A stretch of DNA of 64,000 nucleotides. Origin: Ophiura sarsii. Its lineage: Eukaryota; Echinodermata; Ophiuroidea; Amphilepidida; Ophiuridae. The notes beneath the pieces were generated by a model that did no database searches, had not been told where the DNA came from, and saw only the letters and a program-made list of their open reading frames with translations. Position 1 is the stretch's first letter, and each line of letters opens with the position of its first letter. The position numbers and the translations under genes are program-made. Positions 1 to 11,687 of the stretch are shown here, piece after piece. The stretch spans positions 81,329,848 to 81,393,847 of the forward strand of contig CM069441.1 of the NCBI GenBank assembly GCA_035610835.1, given 5' to 3'.

Positions 1-1120
1 TTTCAGTTTGCAAATTGGACTTGGATTCCGCTGGTTCTTGTGCCATTGGGTTATAAAATAGAGTTGTATGCATGGCAGTAAGCTAACTTTGATCACTGGA
101 ATATGCACCAATGTTACCGCACAGAGGAAGGCAAACAGTATGGGTAAAGTGGAACATTTATACTTGATACATTAGTTCCTTTTTATATTTCATTTACCAC
201 AAAAATCAGAAATTCTTAAATATGCAAAAGTATTTCCATCTATCAGAGTTCAAACCACTGTAAGCTAAAAAATATATACAAATATTGAGAGCGATAGTGC
301 AAAAAATATGCTATGCCTGAGAGTGACATTTTGACCAAATTAATATCCTTCTTGTAGATTTACATTTCTGATCATAAATTATAAATATCTTTTGAGTTAC
401 AGAGCGATACAATGCCTAATTACTTCAAAATTGTGGTTTGAAGAGTAAAAATAAACTGTCCTGGATAGCCAGGATCCAGGACAGATTATTTTCAACAACT
501 CGCAAGTCAGAAAAAATCCTTTTCAAATCAGTCCTGTAGGATGGATAAGTGCATGGTATAAATCAACATTATTACGTATACACAAGATATGAAACAATAT
601 AAGGGAATACTTTATGATGACAAATAAAAAGAATGTTGAAAAATTCCCAAATTTGAAAGCAGATTTCCTTTGTGATTTAGTAAACATGGTAAAGTTCTGT
701 GATTGTTTTTTAATAGAAAATACTGTCAAGATAGATTTATGAGTCCAGGAAATTTTCCTTATAAGTCAAACATCATAAGAGAAAAGAAATAAGTTTAAAG
801 ATACATAATATGGAGTCTCAAGGAAGTCATAGTTTAATAATTACAGCACTAACAAAAAATTCCCAACCAACAGTTTTCCCTGTAATGATTTGAAACCGGT
901 TTGGGTAAATGAGGAGGATTCTCGAGCCAATTGATTCTGAGAAAATTACTTTAAAGCTTGTCATATGTAATGAATATTCTTTGTTTTTCACACCAAATCT
1001 CCTGGACCAACAGTTAATTACATTTTGGACCAAATGTGAACCGTGTCCTCACAGAGAACACTGCCCACCAACACACACACACCAACAATTTTTTGGAATT
1101 TTGGTTTATTTTTTGTCAAA
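1..1120. other. Intergenic, 3' of C1q copy A
   Basis: AT-rich sequence with no convincing gene. It is conserved in units 2 and 3 as the sequence downstream of each C1q gene. A minus-strand AATAAA (complement at 1105-1110) lies just 10 nt past the C1q stop but is not kept in copy B, so it may not be the real poly(A) signal. Short reading frames here are not conserved in the paralogous units. Confidence 0.6.
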
Positions 1121-1987
1121 TTAATTTTCATACAGCAGGAATCCAGAAAATGTTGTGAATTTATTACTGTTACTGAATACTTGTTCTCCAGTGCTTCCAA
1201 ACTTGAGCCAGACCTCATTGCCCACACCCAATTGAACCACCATGCTTTGGCTACCTTGCAAGAGCAGATCCCCTCCACTGTCAGTTTCCCTGACGAAGAC
1301 TATAGCAATGCTTGCCCCATCTTTAACAAGATATATAGAAGGATCATGACGAGATGAAACAGTACAGATAGTAAACATGAACACATAGGTTCCAGGAAAC
1401 TGACAGGTGAATTTATTACTACCCAAGTTAAAGTGTCCGCCAATGTTTGTTTCTTCAAGGTCAAAGGTGAGTACTTCATTAAAATTACCAGTTTGACTGA
1501 CGGATTTGGTGACAGAGAATGCTGACCTACGACCGCTAGATTCTTCACCTATTTCACCCTTCTGTCCCTTCAATCCAGGATCTCCAATCGCTCCATTATT
1601 TCCATCCATTCCAGCCAAACCTAGTGGTCCAACTTTGCCGGCTATACCTTGCAAGCCTGGAGCACCTCGATCACCGCGTTCTCCACTTGGTCCTTGAGGT
1701 CCAGGTGGGCCTTCCATTCCAATGTCACCACTATCTCCTGTATCACCTTTACTTCCGGCCTCGCCCTTCATCCTGATCCCATCTCTTCCAGGTAATCCAT
1801 GGTTCCCCATAGATCCTGGAATTCCGGCTGCTCCAGCTACTCCCGGGACACCCGGAATACCTCCTGGACCTTGACAGCAAGAATTGCAGGGGCTGATTTC
1901 ACCACCCTCCATTTGGGCAACTGATGATTGAGTTATAGCCAGGAAACAGAGTACCCCAAATAGTTGTAGGAAGATGTCTGCCATCAT
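1121..1987 (-). CDS. Secreted collagen-like C1q-domain protein, copy A
   Basis: Predicted 288-residue secreted protein with an intact frame. Residues 1-25 look like a signal peptide ending near SSVAQ. A short Cys cluster (CNSCCQ) precedes about 35 Gly-X-Y triplets, which are interrupted once (GIRMK) after the tenth. The last ~135 residues, from SGRRSAFSV, form a C1q domain with the family's aromatic beta-strand pattern (PGTYVFMFTI, TTFSGFLLYEN). Collagen-C1q proteins usually trimerise through the C1q head and bind microbial or self ligands as innate-immune lectins or complement-like factors; that role is inferred here. The coding part is a single exon. A pyrimidine tract ending in CACCAG about 20 nt upstream of the ATGATG start suggests an intron in the 5' leader. 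Two paralogues lie in the repeated units. It could instead be an extracellular-matrix or cerebellin-like C1q protein. Confidence 0.9.
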   Translation of the reverse strand: MMADIFLQLFGVLCFLAITQSSVAQMEGGEISPCNSCCQGPGGIPGVPGVAGAAGIPGSMGNHGLPGRDGIRMKGEAGSKGDTGDSGDIGMEGPPGPQGPSGERGDRGAPGLQGIAGKVGPLGLAGMDGNNGAIGDPGLKGQKGEIGEESSGRRSAFSVTKSVSQTGNFNEVLTFDLEETNIGGHFNLGSNKFTCQFPGTYVFMFTICTVSSRHDPSIYLVKDGASIAIVFVRETDSGGDLLLQGSQSMVVQLGVGNEVWLKFGSTGEQVFSNSNKFTTFSGFLLYEN

Positions 1988-2905
1988 TCAGCCTTGCTTA
2001 GAGCCTGGTGATAAAGAAATATTTAGAAAAATTGACCCATGAATAGTATCTTTGGTCAAAGGGGTCATTGAACTGATTTGGTTTCCTATTGAGTATCCCC
2101 TCCTGCTGAGTACCGGGCTACAACATTTGCAGGAATGGGTGTCTCAGGATTCATTGGTGGCAGCAAATGAAAACGCAAGCCAATACAAACTAATCGTTTG
2201 TATTTTTTAATTTGACCTCCAAGGACCTTTGACCTAGAAGTGATGATTGACTTTTTTCTCATCTAAACAAAGGACATATAAGTTGAGACAAGTCCGGTCG
2301 AAAACAGAGCATATCCTAAATGTTGGCACTGAAGCTGTACAAATGATCATTTTAACCTCTAGTGACCCTTGTCTGACCTTTGATGTATTATGTCAGGCAG
2401 GTGACATCGAAGGGCCATATCATTAACTTTTTTATTAAGAAAATTTTGGTCACTCTTAATGACCTTTCAATTTATTTAATTTGTGGAGGATATTATTTAC
2501 ACAAGGTCTTAATGCACTTGGGAGCATAATAGCGTTTTAAGAGAAAATAACTTTTAGACCCCTAGGGATCCCTGTGTGACCGTTGACCCCAAGTTGTGTC
2601 CAAATTCTATAATGTAATTTGTTGGAGAAGCATTTTCTAGTAAGAAAGAAATAAAAAAATAAAAAAAACCTTCATGAAAAATAACTTTAAACAGGGTTGA
2701 AGCTACGCTGGGCACCGCAGGGCTGGCCCACCCGGGATTAGTAATTTGCACCTGGCACTCACAGTCAAAGAAAGCCCTCCTGCCCGGCACGAATTCACCA
2801 CAAAATTGTAGTAAATATGCTTTAAAAATATGATTTTAACTATTGTGTAAGGAACTTGGAACTAAAACTGAATATTTCATGGCATTTTCCCAGTTTTGTT
2901 CACAT
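1988..2905. other. Upstream flank of C1q copy A, conserved in all units
   Basis: No coding gene seen. The flank holds many TGACC-type half sites, including direct repeats with one spacer at 2223-2235 and 2577-2589. It is collinear with 29201-30625 and 42697-44790 apart from insertions. The promoter of the C1q gene should lie here, but I could not place a TATA box. Confidence 0.5.
2223..2235 (-). promoter_or_regulatory. DR1-type nuclear-receptor-like site, C1q A
   Basis: On the minus strand this reads AGGTCA-A-AGGTCC, a direct repeat of the nuclear-receptor half site spaced by one base, 236 bp upstream of the C1q A start codon. DR1 sites are bound by HNF4, RXR and COUP-TF-type receptors in animals. 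The equivalent position is kept in both other units; function is inferred. Confidence 0.4.
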
Positions 2906-2913
2906 AATACAAG

Positions 2914-3350
2914 CAGGGATGGAACTTCAGATTTTTTTCAACTAGCCAGTCGGGCAGGTAACTCACAGAATCAACCTGCCCGACAAAAATTCTACCAGCT
3001 CAAGGTTTTTTCATAACATTTTGCAGCAAACAATGCAAGATTACTTTTAAACTACATTTACATGTTTTTGTCTTTATTGTACAATGTTCCACTGTAAACC
3101 TAGCCCGTAACAGCTCCTCGTATTCATCATGTTCATCAATCCAATACTCTCTTTAATCTCTTATCAACCTGATCTCCTCTATCATCATGACACAGTCATC
3201 TGATGATGAAATTACCCTGAACGTACTGTTACTACACTCTGAGCTTCAAAAATGTTACCCGCCAGTCGGACGGGTACCTTTGAATCTTCACCCGCCCGAC
3301 ACGAAAGTTACCCGCTATGGGCGGGCGGGCGGATCTTATTTCCATCCCTG
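2914..3350. mobile_element. hAT-like MITE
   Basis: Terminal inverted repeats CAGGGATGGAA / TTCCATCCCTG are flanked by an exact 8-bp duplication AATACAAG (2906-2913 and 3351-3358), the target duplication length of the hAT superfamily. There is no transposase. The interior has GC-rich CCCGCC-type inverted segments. Units 2 and 3 lack it at the matching position (near 31,375 and 45,640). Confidence 0.8.
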
Positions 3351-3373
3351 AATACAAGCATGTGCAACCTTTT

Positions 3374-5073
3374 TGTCTCGCCTGATGTAATCAGAAAGAG
3401 ACTATGTTATCACTATTTATGTCCGGCGTTCGGCGTCCGCCGTCTGCCGTGTGCTAAGAAATACCTTTGTGACGCGATATCTGGAGATCCGTAAGGCCTA
3501 TCTTGATGGGACTTGGTGGAGGGAAGGGGGTGGTGCGTTCTGTTGCTGATTGATTTTTCAAGGTCATTTGAGGTCATTCAAGGTCATCGGGGTCAAATAT
3601 GGTTAAAACTTTTGTGACTCGTTGTGACGCGATATCTAGAGATCCGTAAGGCCTATCTTGATGGGACTTGATGTCAGGGAAGGGGATGGGGTGTTCTTTT
3701 GCTGATTAGATTGTCAAGGTCATTGGAGGTCATTCAAGGTCATAGGGGTCAAATTTGGGGTCAAATAAGATCTGTAAAGGCCGATCTTGATGGGATTTGG
3801 TGGAGGGAAGGGGGTGGTAAGTTCTTTTTGCTGATTAAATTTTCAAGGTCATCGGAGGTCATTCAAGGTCATCGGGTCAAATATAGGGTCAAATAGATCA
3901 GTAAGGCCTATCTTGATGGGATTTGGTGGAGGGAAGGGGGGGGGGGGTGGCGTGTTCTTTTTGCTGATTAAATTTTCAAGGTCACCGGAGGTCATTCAAG
4001 GTCAGCAGGGTCAAATATGGGGTCAGATAGATCAGTAAGGCCTATATTGATGAGATTTGGTGGAACGAAGGGGAGTGGTGTGTTCTTTTTGCTGAATAAA
4101 TTTTCAAGGTCATCAGAGGTCATTCAAGGTCATCGGGGGTCAAATAAGATCCGTAAGGCCTATCTTGATGGGATTTGGTGGAGGGAAGGGGGATGGTGTG
4201 TTCTTTTTGCTGATTAAATCTTCAAGGTCATCAGAGGCAGGGTTCCCAGCCACTCAGGGAAATCAGGGAAATCAGGGAAAATCAAAATAACTTTTTCCAG
4301 ACAGGGAAAACTCAGGGAATTTGAAAAAAGACAGAAACTCAGGGAAAACTCAGGGAATTTGATGGCTCAAGTGGGTAAATATTTTGGTATTTTTCTGTCT
4401 AAATTTTATCCATTGATTGACTGGCTATGGTAGCTTTTTTGTGTGCATATGTAGTGTGACTTAACACATTTCCAGGCAATGAATAGGTGTAAAGTCAAAA
4501 AATTTCGCGCGCTACGCGCACATTTCTCAGGGAATAATCTAAATTTGTCAGGGAAAAATCAGGGAAAACTCAGGGAATTTTGGTCTTGTGAAATGCTGGG
4601 AACCCTGAGAGGTCATTCAAGGTCAAATATGGGGTCAAATAGATCAGTAGGCCTTATCTTGATGGGACTTGGTGGAGGGAAGTGGGGGGGGGGGTGTATT
4701 CTTTTTGTTGATTAAATTTTCAAGGTCATTGGAGGTCATTCAAGATCGTCTGGGGTCCCCCTAAAATGTCTTGCCTACTTTTGCCCCCTCCCCCACACCC
4801 AAATTATGATGCTGGCGCCGTCACTGCATAGTCCAAAGGGGTGGGGTACCATCTAAACTTTGAAGGGCCATAAAGTGGAAACGATTCGTTTGTGTTCTGC
4901 AAATTTTTTAGTGCTGGGTAACATTTGAGCATCCCTTAAGGTATTACATCCCTTGCATTAACTACAATGCATACCACTGTGACAGTGCTACATTGTATCA
5001 TATGTTTCATCATCATTTCTTTCAAGTCACTTTTGATGAACAGGCGAGACGCGCCGTTCGAGAACCGCCTTGT
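3374..5073. repeat. Monomer array element A (TCAAGGTCA-rich)
   Basis: Composite repeat with a fixed left end (GTCTCGCCTGATGTAATCAG), about seven degenerate 110-150 bp monomers each containing GTAAGGCCTATCTTGATGGG, a non-repeated right part, and a right end CAGGCGAGACGCGCCGTTCG then GAACCGCCTTGT. CGCCTG near the left and CAGGCG near the right give subterminal inverted motifs. Copies occur at 34381 and 38396 with different monomer numbers. A hAT-like MITE interrupts the last monomers. This is probably a non-autonomous DNA element with an internal tandem repeat; the superfamily is unknown. Confidence 0.75.
4238..4606. mobile_element. hAT-like MITE inside monomer array
   Basis: Inverted ends CAGGGTTCCCAGC / GCTGGGAACCCTG interrupt a monomer, whose text resumes on the other side (AGAGG on both flanks). 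The interior is built of short CAGGGAAA-type repeats. It is a second hAT-type non-autonomous element, distinct from the one at 2914. Confidence 0.7.
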
Positions 5074-5462
5074 TTACCACCTGGGCCTCATTGTGATTTT
5101 AAGATCCATTCACGGGCCGCTGTGATTGTCAAACACCCTATAACATATTGAATACCCGCTTCTCTTTGTGTAATTTCCTATTTTTACTGCTGTGGCTGCT
5201 GCAAGCGCCATTTTAACCAGGGATTAACCCGCAATCACGCCTTGAGTTATATTTACTAAATGCAGCGCGCCACCCTACGAATTATAAGGGAGCACACCAC
5301 TAAATCAATCCGCCATTTGTGTAACCTAGGGAGTTCCGGTTAAAACGGGCTGCATCATTGGGAATTTTGGGATTGCTTGGCGGGCCGCAGATAGAGGCCA
5401 GCGGGCCGCAGGTTGCATATGCCTGACATAATACATCAATATTTGGTCAATAAATTCAGTAA
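5074..5462. other. Unassigned unit 1-specific sequence
   Basis: No gene recognised. It contains GC-rich segments with repeated CGGGCCGC. Alignment with units 2 and 3 resumes at about 5428 (ATAATACATCAATA), so most of this stretch belongs to the insertion chain that began at 2906. Confidence 0.4.
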
Positions 5463-5904
5463 GTTTATTTGATTTGATTTGATTTGATTTGGATCCTACG
5501 ACCCTGGATAACCCAATAAGCTAAGCTTATTTCCATCGGGGTCCATTTTGATGTGATCCCCTACTCTTTACGAAAAGGTCTGTAACCTTTTTAATGTGCT
5601 CGGGTATTGCTCTTCCGATGCATGGGACCACCATTTCTATGTGACTTCCGAACCACTGTTTTTTTGCTGTCATTAAGAAATCGTCACAATCACTTCGCGT
5701 CATTTACCAGGCTACCGACACGGCGCGCACAATGTGTCAGCACTTAGATTGTAATATCCCCTAACAGCTTCATCTTACTTGGGTCGACAAGGCAATTGAG
5801 ACTAAGTACCTTGCCCAAGGATACAAACATGTTGGCCGTAGCGGGGCTAGAACTCACAACCTTTGTATCGTGAAGCCTGCGTGTTATCCCCTCGACCACA
5901 CATG
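5463..5904 (-). mobile_element. tRNA-derived SINE, minus strand
   Basis: Read on the minus strand, it starts with a tRNA-like head holding an A-box-like TGGTCGAGGGG and a B-box-like GGTTGTGAGTTCTAGCC, followed by a body and an (AAATC)n tail at about 5466-5490. Units 2 and 3 show the uninterrupted site (AGCTTACGTCATAACACC). The 3' body resembles sequence at 7935-8125, so at least two members are present. Confidence 0.7.
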
Positions 5905-6208
5905 CTTACGTCATCGTAACACCCCTGGTTGGGAAAGAGCCCGGCATTAAAATTGCTCTAGCTACAACCCTGACCTTAAATATATTATTTAATAATGATA
6001 ACAATGAAACATAAATATTTACTTATCTCAGCAAAATATGATATAACTGACTCATATCTAAACAGGGGCTTCCAATCTCTGACTACTATTCTAAGCCATT
6101 TGAGGTTCAAGGTTCACATACACTGCCATGAACATGAATGAGGGGCTATTAGCAACTTTTAAGTTTGGGGCACTAATATAGCATTAGGTTTAACAAGAAT
6201 GAAATATA

Positions 6209-6942
6209 CAGGGTGTCCCAGAAAACTTATTTTGCCATAGCTATAGTTTGACTTTTACTCCATGGATTTTAATCATGTTTATACATTCTGAAAACCTTAG
6301 GATCTCAGCATTAGTGTTGAAATGATAATTGAGATTGGTTAATTTGTTTTCAAATAAACATATGTATGTCAAAAACCCGTTCTACCGATTTATTTACTGT
6401 TCAATATTGTACTGAAACAATTATTATTTATTTACCAGTCATACAGAGATGAACGGAGCATTGCTGTGGGTGTGGATAAAACAATATTGAGTGGTTAACC
6501 CTAACCTTCCTAGACCTTACAAAACCCTACAATGCTACAATCTTGTACCGCGCGGTGGCCCCATTGATCTATCTCATGACACGCTCTAAAAACTTTTTTG
6601 AACATCACCCGTGTAGCTCAGTCGGTAACGCATCAGACTTGCACGCACACAGCCCGGGTTCGATCCGCAGTGTGTGCGGAGACTGATTTCCCCCTCAAAT
6701 TTGACACTCCCCTGATTGTTTAATTCAGAAAAACACACCCGGGGAGCTAGGATTAACAAAGCTGTAACACTGTCGATTTCAGTGAAATTGGTTTCTGACA
6801 TACCTCTCATTGGCAATGCAAAATCGGAAGACCGATTGATTGTGCAATCTTGCATTTTATAGCATAGAGATTTTAAGATTTTGTAAAAGAAAAAATAATA
6901 GAGCACCTTCAAAATAAGGTGCAGGTTTTCTGGAACACCCTT
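6209..6942. mobile_element. Mariner-like MITE with TA duplication
   Basis: Inverted ends CAGGGTGTCCCAGAAAAC / GTTTTCTGGAACACCCTT are flanked by TA on both sides (6207-6208, 6943-6944). Unit 2 has the empty site near 31,630. The first 12 bases equal those of the elements at 12818 and 37057. No transposase remains. A tRNA-like SINE head lies inside. Confidence 0.75.
6611..6680 (+). repeat. tRNA-like SINE head
   Basis: It contains an A box (TAGCTCAGTCGG), a B box (GGGTTCGATCC) and correct spacing for an RNA polymerase III internal promoter. I see no convincing 7-bp acceptor stem, so it reads as a tRNA-derived SINE fragment, not a working tRNA gene. Confidence 0.55.
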
Positions 6943-6944
6943 TA

Positions 6945-7888
6945 TTATGATGAATCTATAAATCAAGTACAAAATTAATATATTTTGCTACTCACCAAGA
7001 AATCACTAGGAGAATTTGGTCAAAATGTAGATTGGGAACCAGCTGTACAGTCTGCAAAGTCTTGTAGAATTCCGACAGCTCAAAAAGTACACACTCAGTA
7101 TCTTCCAGAGGTTAGCAACTCTTGGAGAATATGGACATTGACAATTTGATGTAGACCTTTGAGAAAATGGACAATCTCAACTTCTTGTGATTTGGAAAGC
7201 TATTTGTGAAAATGCACGGATTTGGTACAGCTTGCAGACAGCGTGATTGCTTAGAGAATTGCAACAGCTATTTGATGTTGAAATTCAGTTGCCCTTCAAT
7301 TTATAGTGAAGCTGTTATTGTTATTCATGATATAAATGTTTACGTTGCTAACGATCAAAGTTGGCAGAAATTTGCATCAACATCTTTCTTTGAACTTCAG
7401 TTTTAGTTACTGTTGCTATATAAATATTAGTTATGTGTCAAACAGCAAGATAAATTAGAGAAAAACATGTCTCTATCTGTTTATATTGACTTGAACTTAG
7501 GCTGAATCTGTATTGGTAGTTACTGTCACGTAAACAATTGTGTTAATTATGGATGCTGTAAACTAATCTTTTACAGTGAATTCCATTTTTTGTTTTAATG
7601 ACAATTGTTGGTGACATATTCTTGTTGGAATGACAATGCCAGCAGCATATTTGTTAGGGTATAAGTTGAATTTAAACCAAACGTGGGTTAAAGATGTTGT
7701 TTGCATTGAGCTTTGTATGTTAATAAGGTCACAGATTCTATACAATGACAGGTTTATAACAGCATGTCAGATCCTTAACCAATCCCATATGATCATTGAC
7801 ACAAATTATACGATAATCTGCCAAATGACTGTGGGAAGTTCAAATTAGACTGCTGCTAGATCTATTGCGTGTTTGCCAAATTCAACAG

Positions 7889-7893
<5 letters not shown>
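6945..7893. other. Unit-conserved noncoding stretch
   Basis: Collinear with unit 2 from about 31,650 to 32,390. Reading frames are not shared between the two copies, so I see no gene. Confidence 0.5.
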
Positions 7894-7923
<30 letters not shown>

Positions 7924-8600
7924 AGAATACTAGGCAGAACAAGTAACTTGTTATTGCGCCAAGGCCCCTGAAACCTAGGGACATGAGTTTTTTGTGACAG
8001 GTAACAGACCCGGGATGATCCACTACTCTTTACGATGAGGTCTGCAACTAATTTAACGTGTTCAGGGTGAGGCGTCTGAATACACGGGACCAACAGCTTT
8101 ATGTGACTCTCCGAACCATGGCTCACTGACATTCACCATATAGACCTGCCCGTTGCACACGGTGAATTGGCTAGAGGAGAAATTCTACAATTAAATCTGA
8201 TTATCAAACCACGAAAAGAGAATTGATATACTAACCATACTGAATTAAGATGTGACTGTAGAATTTCTGACCTATAGTCTATTTGGCCATCACGAGACAG
8301 TGACGTAACCGCGTATTCGACTAATTGCAAGACGGAAGATACATACGCGCGCGTAAAAGCTGCGCCTGTTAAGTTACGTCACTGTCCAGAGGAAGCCAAA
8401 TAATAGAGTAAAGTGGTGGGAGGTAAGCAAAGAATCCTGGTTTCAAGGAGACTTGAACCCCCGATTCTGTGATTTGATGGAAAACTCCCGACCCACGGTC
8501 AGCGCGCCAGACCGCTCGGCCACCTCTACCCTAACCGCAATGATGGGAATCACGTGGTGGGTGAACCTACCACGAGGGTGGGTGTACACGCCCAGGTCTC
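7894..8600 (-). repeat. SINE and small-MITE cluster with (CTAT)n
   Basis: It begins with a perfect CTAT microsatellite (about 7894-7924). It continues with a body similar to the SINE at 5463, interrupted by short inverted segments (8277-8405, arms CAGTGACGTAAC / GTTACGTCACTG), and ends in a tRNA-like head. Unit 2 lacks the whole stretch. It is best read as a minus-strand SINE invaded by tiny foldback elements. Confidence 0.5.
8430..8540 (-). repeat. tRNA-Leu/Ser-like SINE head
   Basis: The minus strand reads GGTGGCCGAGCGGTCTGGCG with a long variable-arm spacing before GGGTTCAAGTCTCC, the layout of a class II tRNA. The extra bases before the B box and the lack of a paired acceptor stem argue for a degenerated SINE head. 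Confidence 0.5.
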
Positions 8601-9137
8601 ACTAGTGCTTGAACCGCTACAATTGCACTCATTTTGCCATCATTAAATGCAGTCAGACTTGCATACCAACTATTTTCCTTCTAAACCCAGCAACACATGT
8701 CCTTACAACAATAAAATACAACAATGTTCCACATTATTTGGTAGTGTGTTATATATCTACTCAAATCACATACATAGTTTTTGAACGCTGCAATATTGAC
8801 TGTTTATACACCGTTAAGACAACTAATAACCAAAATAAGCTCGACTGTCTCCCTTTACTTTTTTTCAAATTACATATTTATTGAATAAAATTCAGGAAAT
8901 GACTGACAGAAACATGCTGTATTTTTGTAAACCCAGGACAGGGAGAGCCCGCCAAACTGAAATCAATTTTTAAGAGAGCAACAGAAAACACTTAGATGAA
9001 ACCCTGCTTATACAGGCTCATCTTTGGGTATTATATTCCAAAAATGTCCCTCAAAGGCTAGGGGTGGCTTTAAAAGAACACACATTTGTAGAACCAACTG
9101 ATGCAATAAAGGTAGGCATTGCATCATTGTTGCCCTT

Positions 9138-9582
9138 GTCTTTCTTTCTTTTCTGTCATGCCTTAATTCCTAAATATCTAAAAATGAATACTGCCTACAA
9201 AAGCCCCCTTTTTGATGTAGGTCACAAATGGTCTGGCAGCGTATCAGAGGATCAAGTGTCATGGAGTGTCGTATAGAGATAAGACACAGGATTCTAGCGT
9301 ACAATAATCATAAGTCCAGATGACCTGATGAACAAAGTCAATCATTGTATAAGTGTATCCATATCTAATTGATCTTTCTTTTGTTTTCTGTCGTACTTTA
9401 ATTCCTAAATATATAAAAATGCATCACTGCCTACAAAAGCCCCCTTTTGTCACAAATGTTCAGCGAATCAAGTGTCATGGAATGACATGTCTTGTAGAGA
9501 GATAATTATCTCTAAGACACTGGATTCTAGCTTACAATAATTATAAGTCCATATGAACAGATGAACAAGGTCAATCATTTTA
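9138..9582. repeat. Tandem duplication, two ~215 bp copies
   Basis: Copies at 9138-9352 and 9368-9582 share CTGCCTACAAAAGCCCCC, AATCAAGTGTCATGGA and AGTCAATCAT-type blocks with small indels. No coding potential is shared. The stretch is absent from unit 2. Confidence 0.65.
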
Positions 9583-10999
9583 ATTTGGTTCACTGATAAT
9601 GTTTTATAATAATATTGCCAAATATATGGCATGACAATCTTCATTGGCATCTTTAGATACGTTGGCTTGTCAATTTACCATCATGGCATTGCCAAATGAC
9701 ATCCTTTTGGTTGCAATGACAGTTGACAGTGACTTGTATATCAGTTTGATTTGCATTTTGGTTGTAGCTGCAGGCGGTGGAGATGGTTTAAAAACATAAA
9801 GATCATGAAATAAAGAACAAATGTATAGAAATCCAATTACCACCTGACACTATACAGTAAGATGAAAGAGAACCAAGATGTAGAGGAGACTCTGTGCGAC
9901 TCGAAAGGTTGCATTTATTTTAAATTTGCTATTAAGAGCGTATACAAATGGCATTTTATATATCAAAATTCAAGAGGTATAGACCTTCCGGAATATATCG
10001 CTACTCTGAGCTTCATGGACAATCCCATATGGTCATTTTGTCCAATCATCAGGCGAAAAGATGTTTCTCTGATCGCTGGCAATTTGACCAATTGAAAATG
10101 AGAATACACATTCAATGGTGTTTTTATACATGAACCAGAGACGCGGACATCTTGTAAGTCTTTCGTCATAGATTCGATCAATATGGCGACGTCCGTACAT
10201 GTGATTGATTTTTGTTCTTATGCCAATTTTGTCTTTGCGGTACTTTTAAAAGCTTTAACCTACAGAAGTGATCTGTATGATAATAATGCTACATATCTGA
10301 GCACTAAAGTTCCATGGCACAGATTTCTTCTAAGAATTCAACAATAGGCGGAAAAATATTCCAACTATCTAACGCACTTCCCGAAAGTTTCTGAAAGTGG
10401 CAATCCTGACAAACAATTGTGACTTGTTGGATTTAAATTTATCAACTACTATATCCGATGATACAGTTATCGTGATTGGTTATTAATATATTTTCAATAT
10501 ATAATTTATTTAGTTGATAATATTTCATTTTCAATTGCTAAGACAAAGAACATGCCCTTGCCCAAGACACTTGCGTGGGTAAATCGAAGGTTAAACCCAG
10601 CCCCTCGTTCTAGAAAATGAGAGGGAGGGAGGGAAATTCTTTTTTAAATTAAAAGACCAAGATGAGAGCAACCTTTCAGTCTGGAGAGCACAGAAATTAT
10701 GATAGAAGAACCCCTGCCAAACTGGTCTTGCTACCGCGGAGGGAAAAATACAAGCGGCACTGAATAAAAATAGACCTGATCTGCCAAAGCATGTGTGGCA
10801 AACGTGTGGTAAATTGAATTTGCGTACAAGAGCTCCCGCACATTCTGAATATAGCCACAAATGTGTGTATTTCCTTATCTTATTTACACTGACAATAGCA
10901 TTTGCTTGCTTACCAATGATTGGCACTTATTCGATTACACATAAAATCTAGTAACCAAGCCTATGACACTTTGCAATCAAACCGATGTAAACAACATGC
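9583..10999. other. Noncoding stretch of unit 1
   Basis: Partly collinear with unit 2 (9700-9830 with 32,480-32,580; 10,850-10,930 with 33,960-34,075). Short frames are present but not conserved. I recognise no gene or element. Confidence 0.4.
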
Positions 11000-11000
11000 T

Positions 11001-11284
11001 CGACCTCCTGTCTTTTCCCTCTCACGCATAGGTGCATGTATGGACGACCTGATCATGCTGATCATAGGTTGCGAGATAGCAAGTCGAAATTTATGAGACC
11101 ATTTGGTCGTGTCCGTCTTTCTCCATGTGTCCTGATGCTCGACCCACTATTTTAGCGACCTTTTTATATATATATTGTTTGTTTATTGTGTTATATGCTA
11201 TCATAATATGTTGTTAAGCCCCTTGAGGCCCCTTTGGGCTAAGGGCGCTATATAAGCGCTTGGTATTATTATTATTTAACTAGG
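11001..11284 (+). mobile_element. SINE-like retroelement with (ATT)n tail
   Basis: An insertion relative to unit 2 (whose text runs GTAAACAACATGGTTGCTTG near 36,500). It ends in GGGCGCTATATAAGCGCTTGG followed by ATT repeats, a 3' tail type shared by many animal SINEs and LINE 3' ends. No clear RNA polymerase III boxes are seen at its head. Confidence 0.5.
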
Positions 11285-11687
11285 TTGCTTGGTGACGTGG
11301 GTAGATAGTTCAGCAAAACAGACACATAGTCAAGAGGAAATCTTGGGTGTCCGAAATGAAAAATGGTACCTTGAAAATAACCACTTTGTTGGTGTATGGA
11401 GTGTTTATTCAGTTAGGAATTAAATCATGTGTCAGAATAATTGGCTCACCAATCTACTACAGTGTTTGTGTCTTCTGCATCATTTTAGTCGTTTACTTCA
11501 TAAACGCAACCCCTGTGTGAAGTAAACGATGCAGAAACATCAAATGCAATTTGTAGATTGGTGCATTATGCACATATATACGCTGAATATGATTTTATTC
11601 CTTTCAACAATGACAAAGAATTTGACTTTCATTTCATCAAAAATAGACACATGAATGCAATTCAATTGAGAACTTTTTGTTGTTACA

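Noticed and set aside
1506..1697. Pro-rich plus-strand frame opposite the C1q collagen region
   Set aside because: Mirror image of Gly-X-Y codons on the other strand; the same shadow occurs in all copies.
3374..5073. CRISPR array
   Set aside because: Monomers over 100 bp, degenerate, no unique spacers, eukaryotic context.
6611..6680. Functional tRNA gene
   Set aside because: Good A and B boxes but no convincing acceptor stem; it lies within a MITE and fits a SINE head.
9862..10133. Overlapping 61- to 77-codon frames
   Set aside because: No start context, family or conservation in unit 2.
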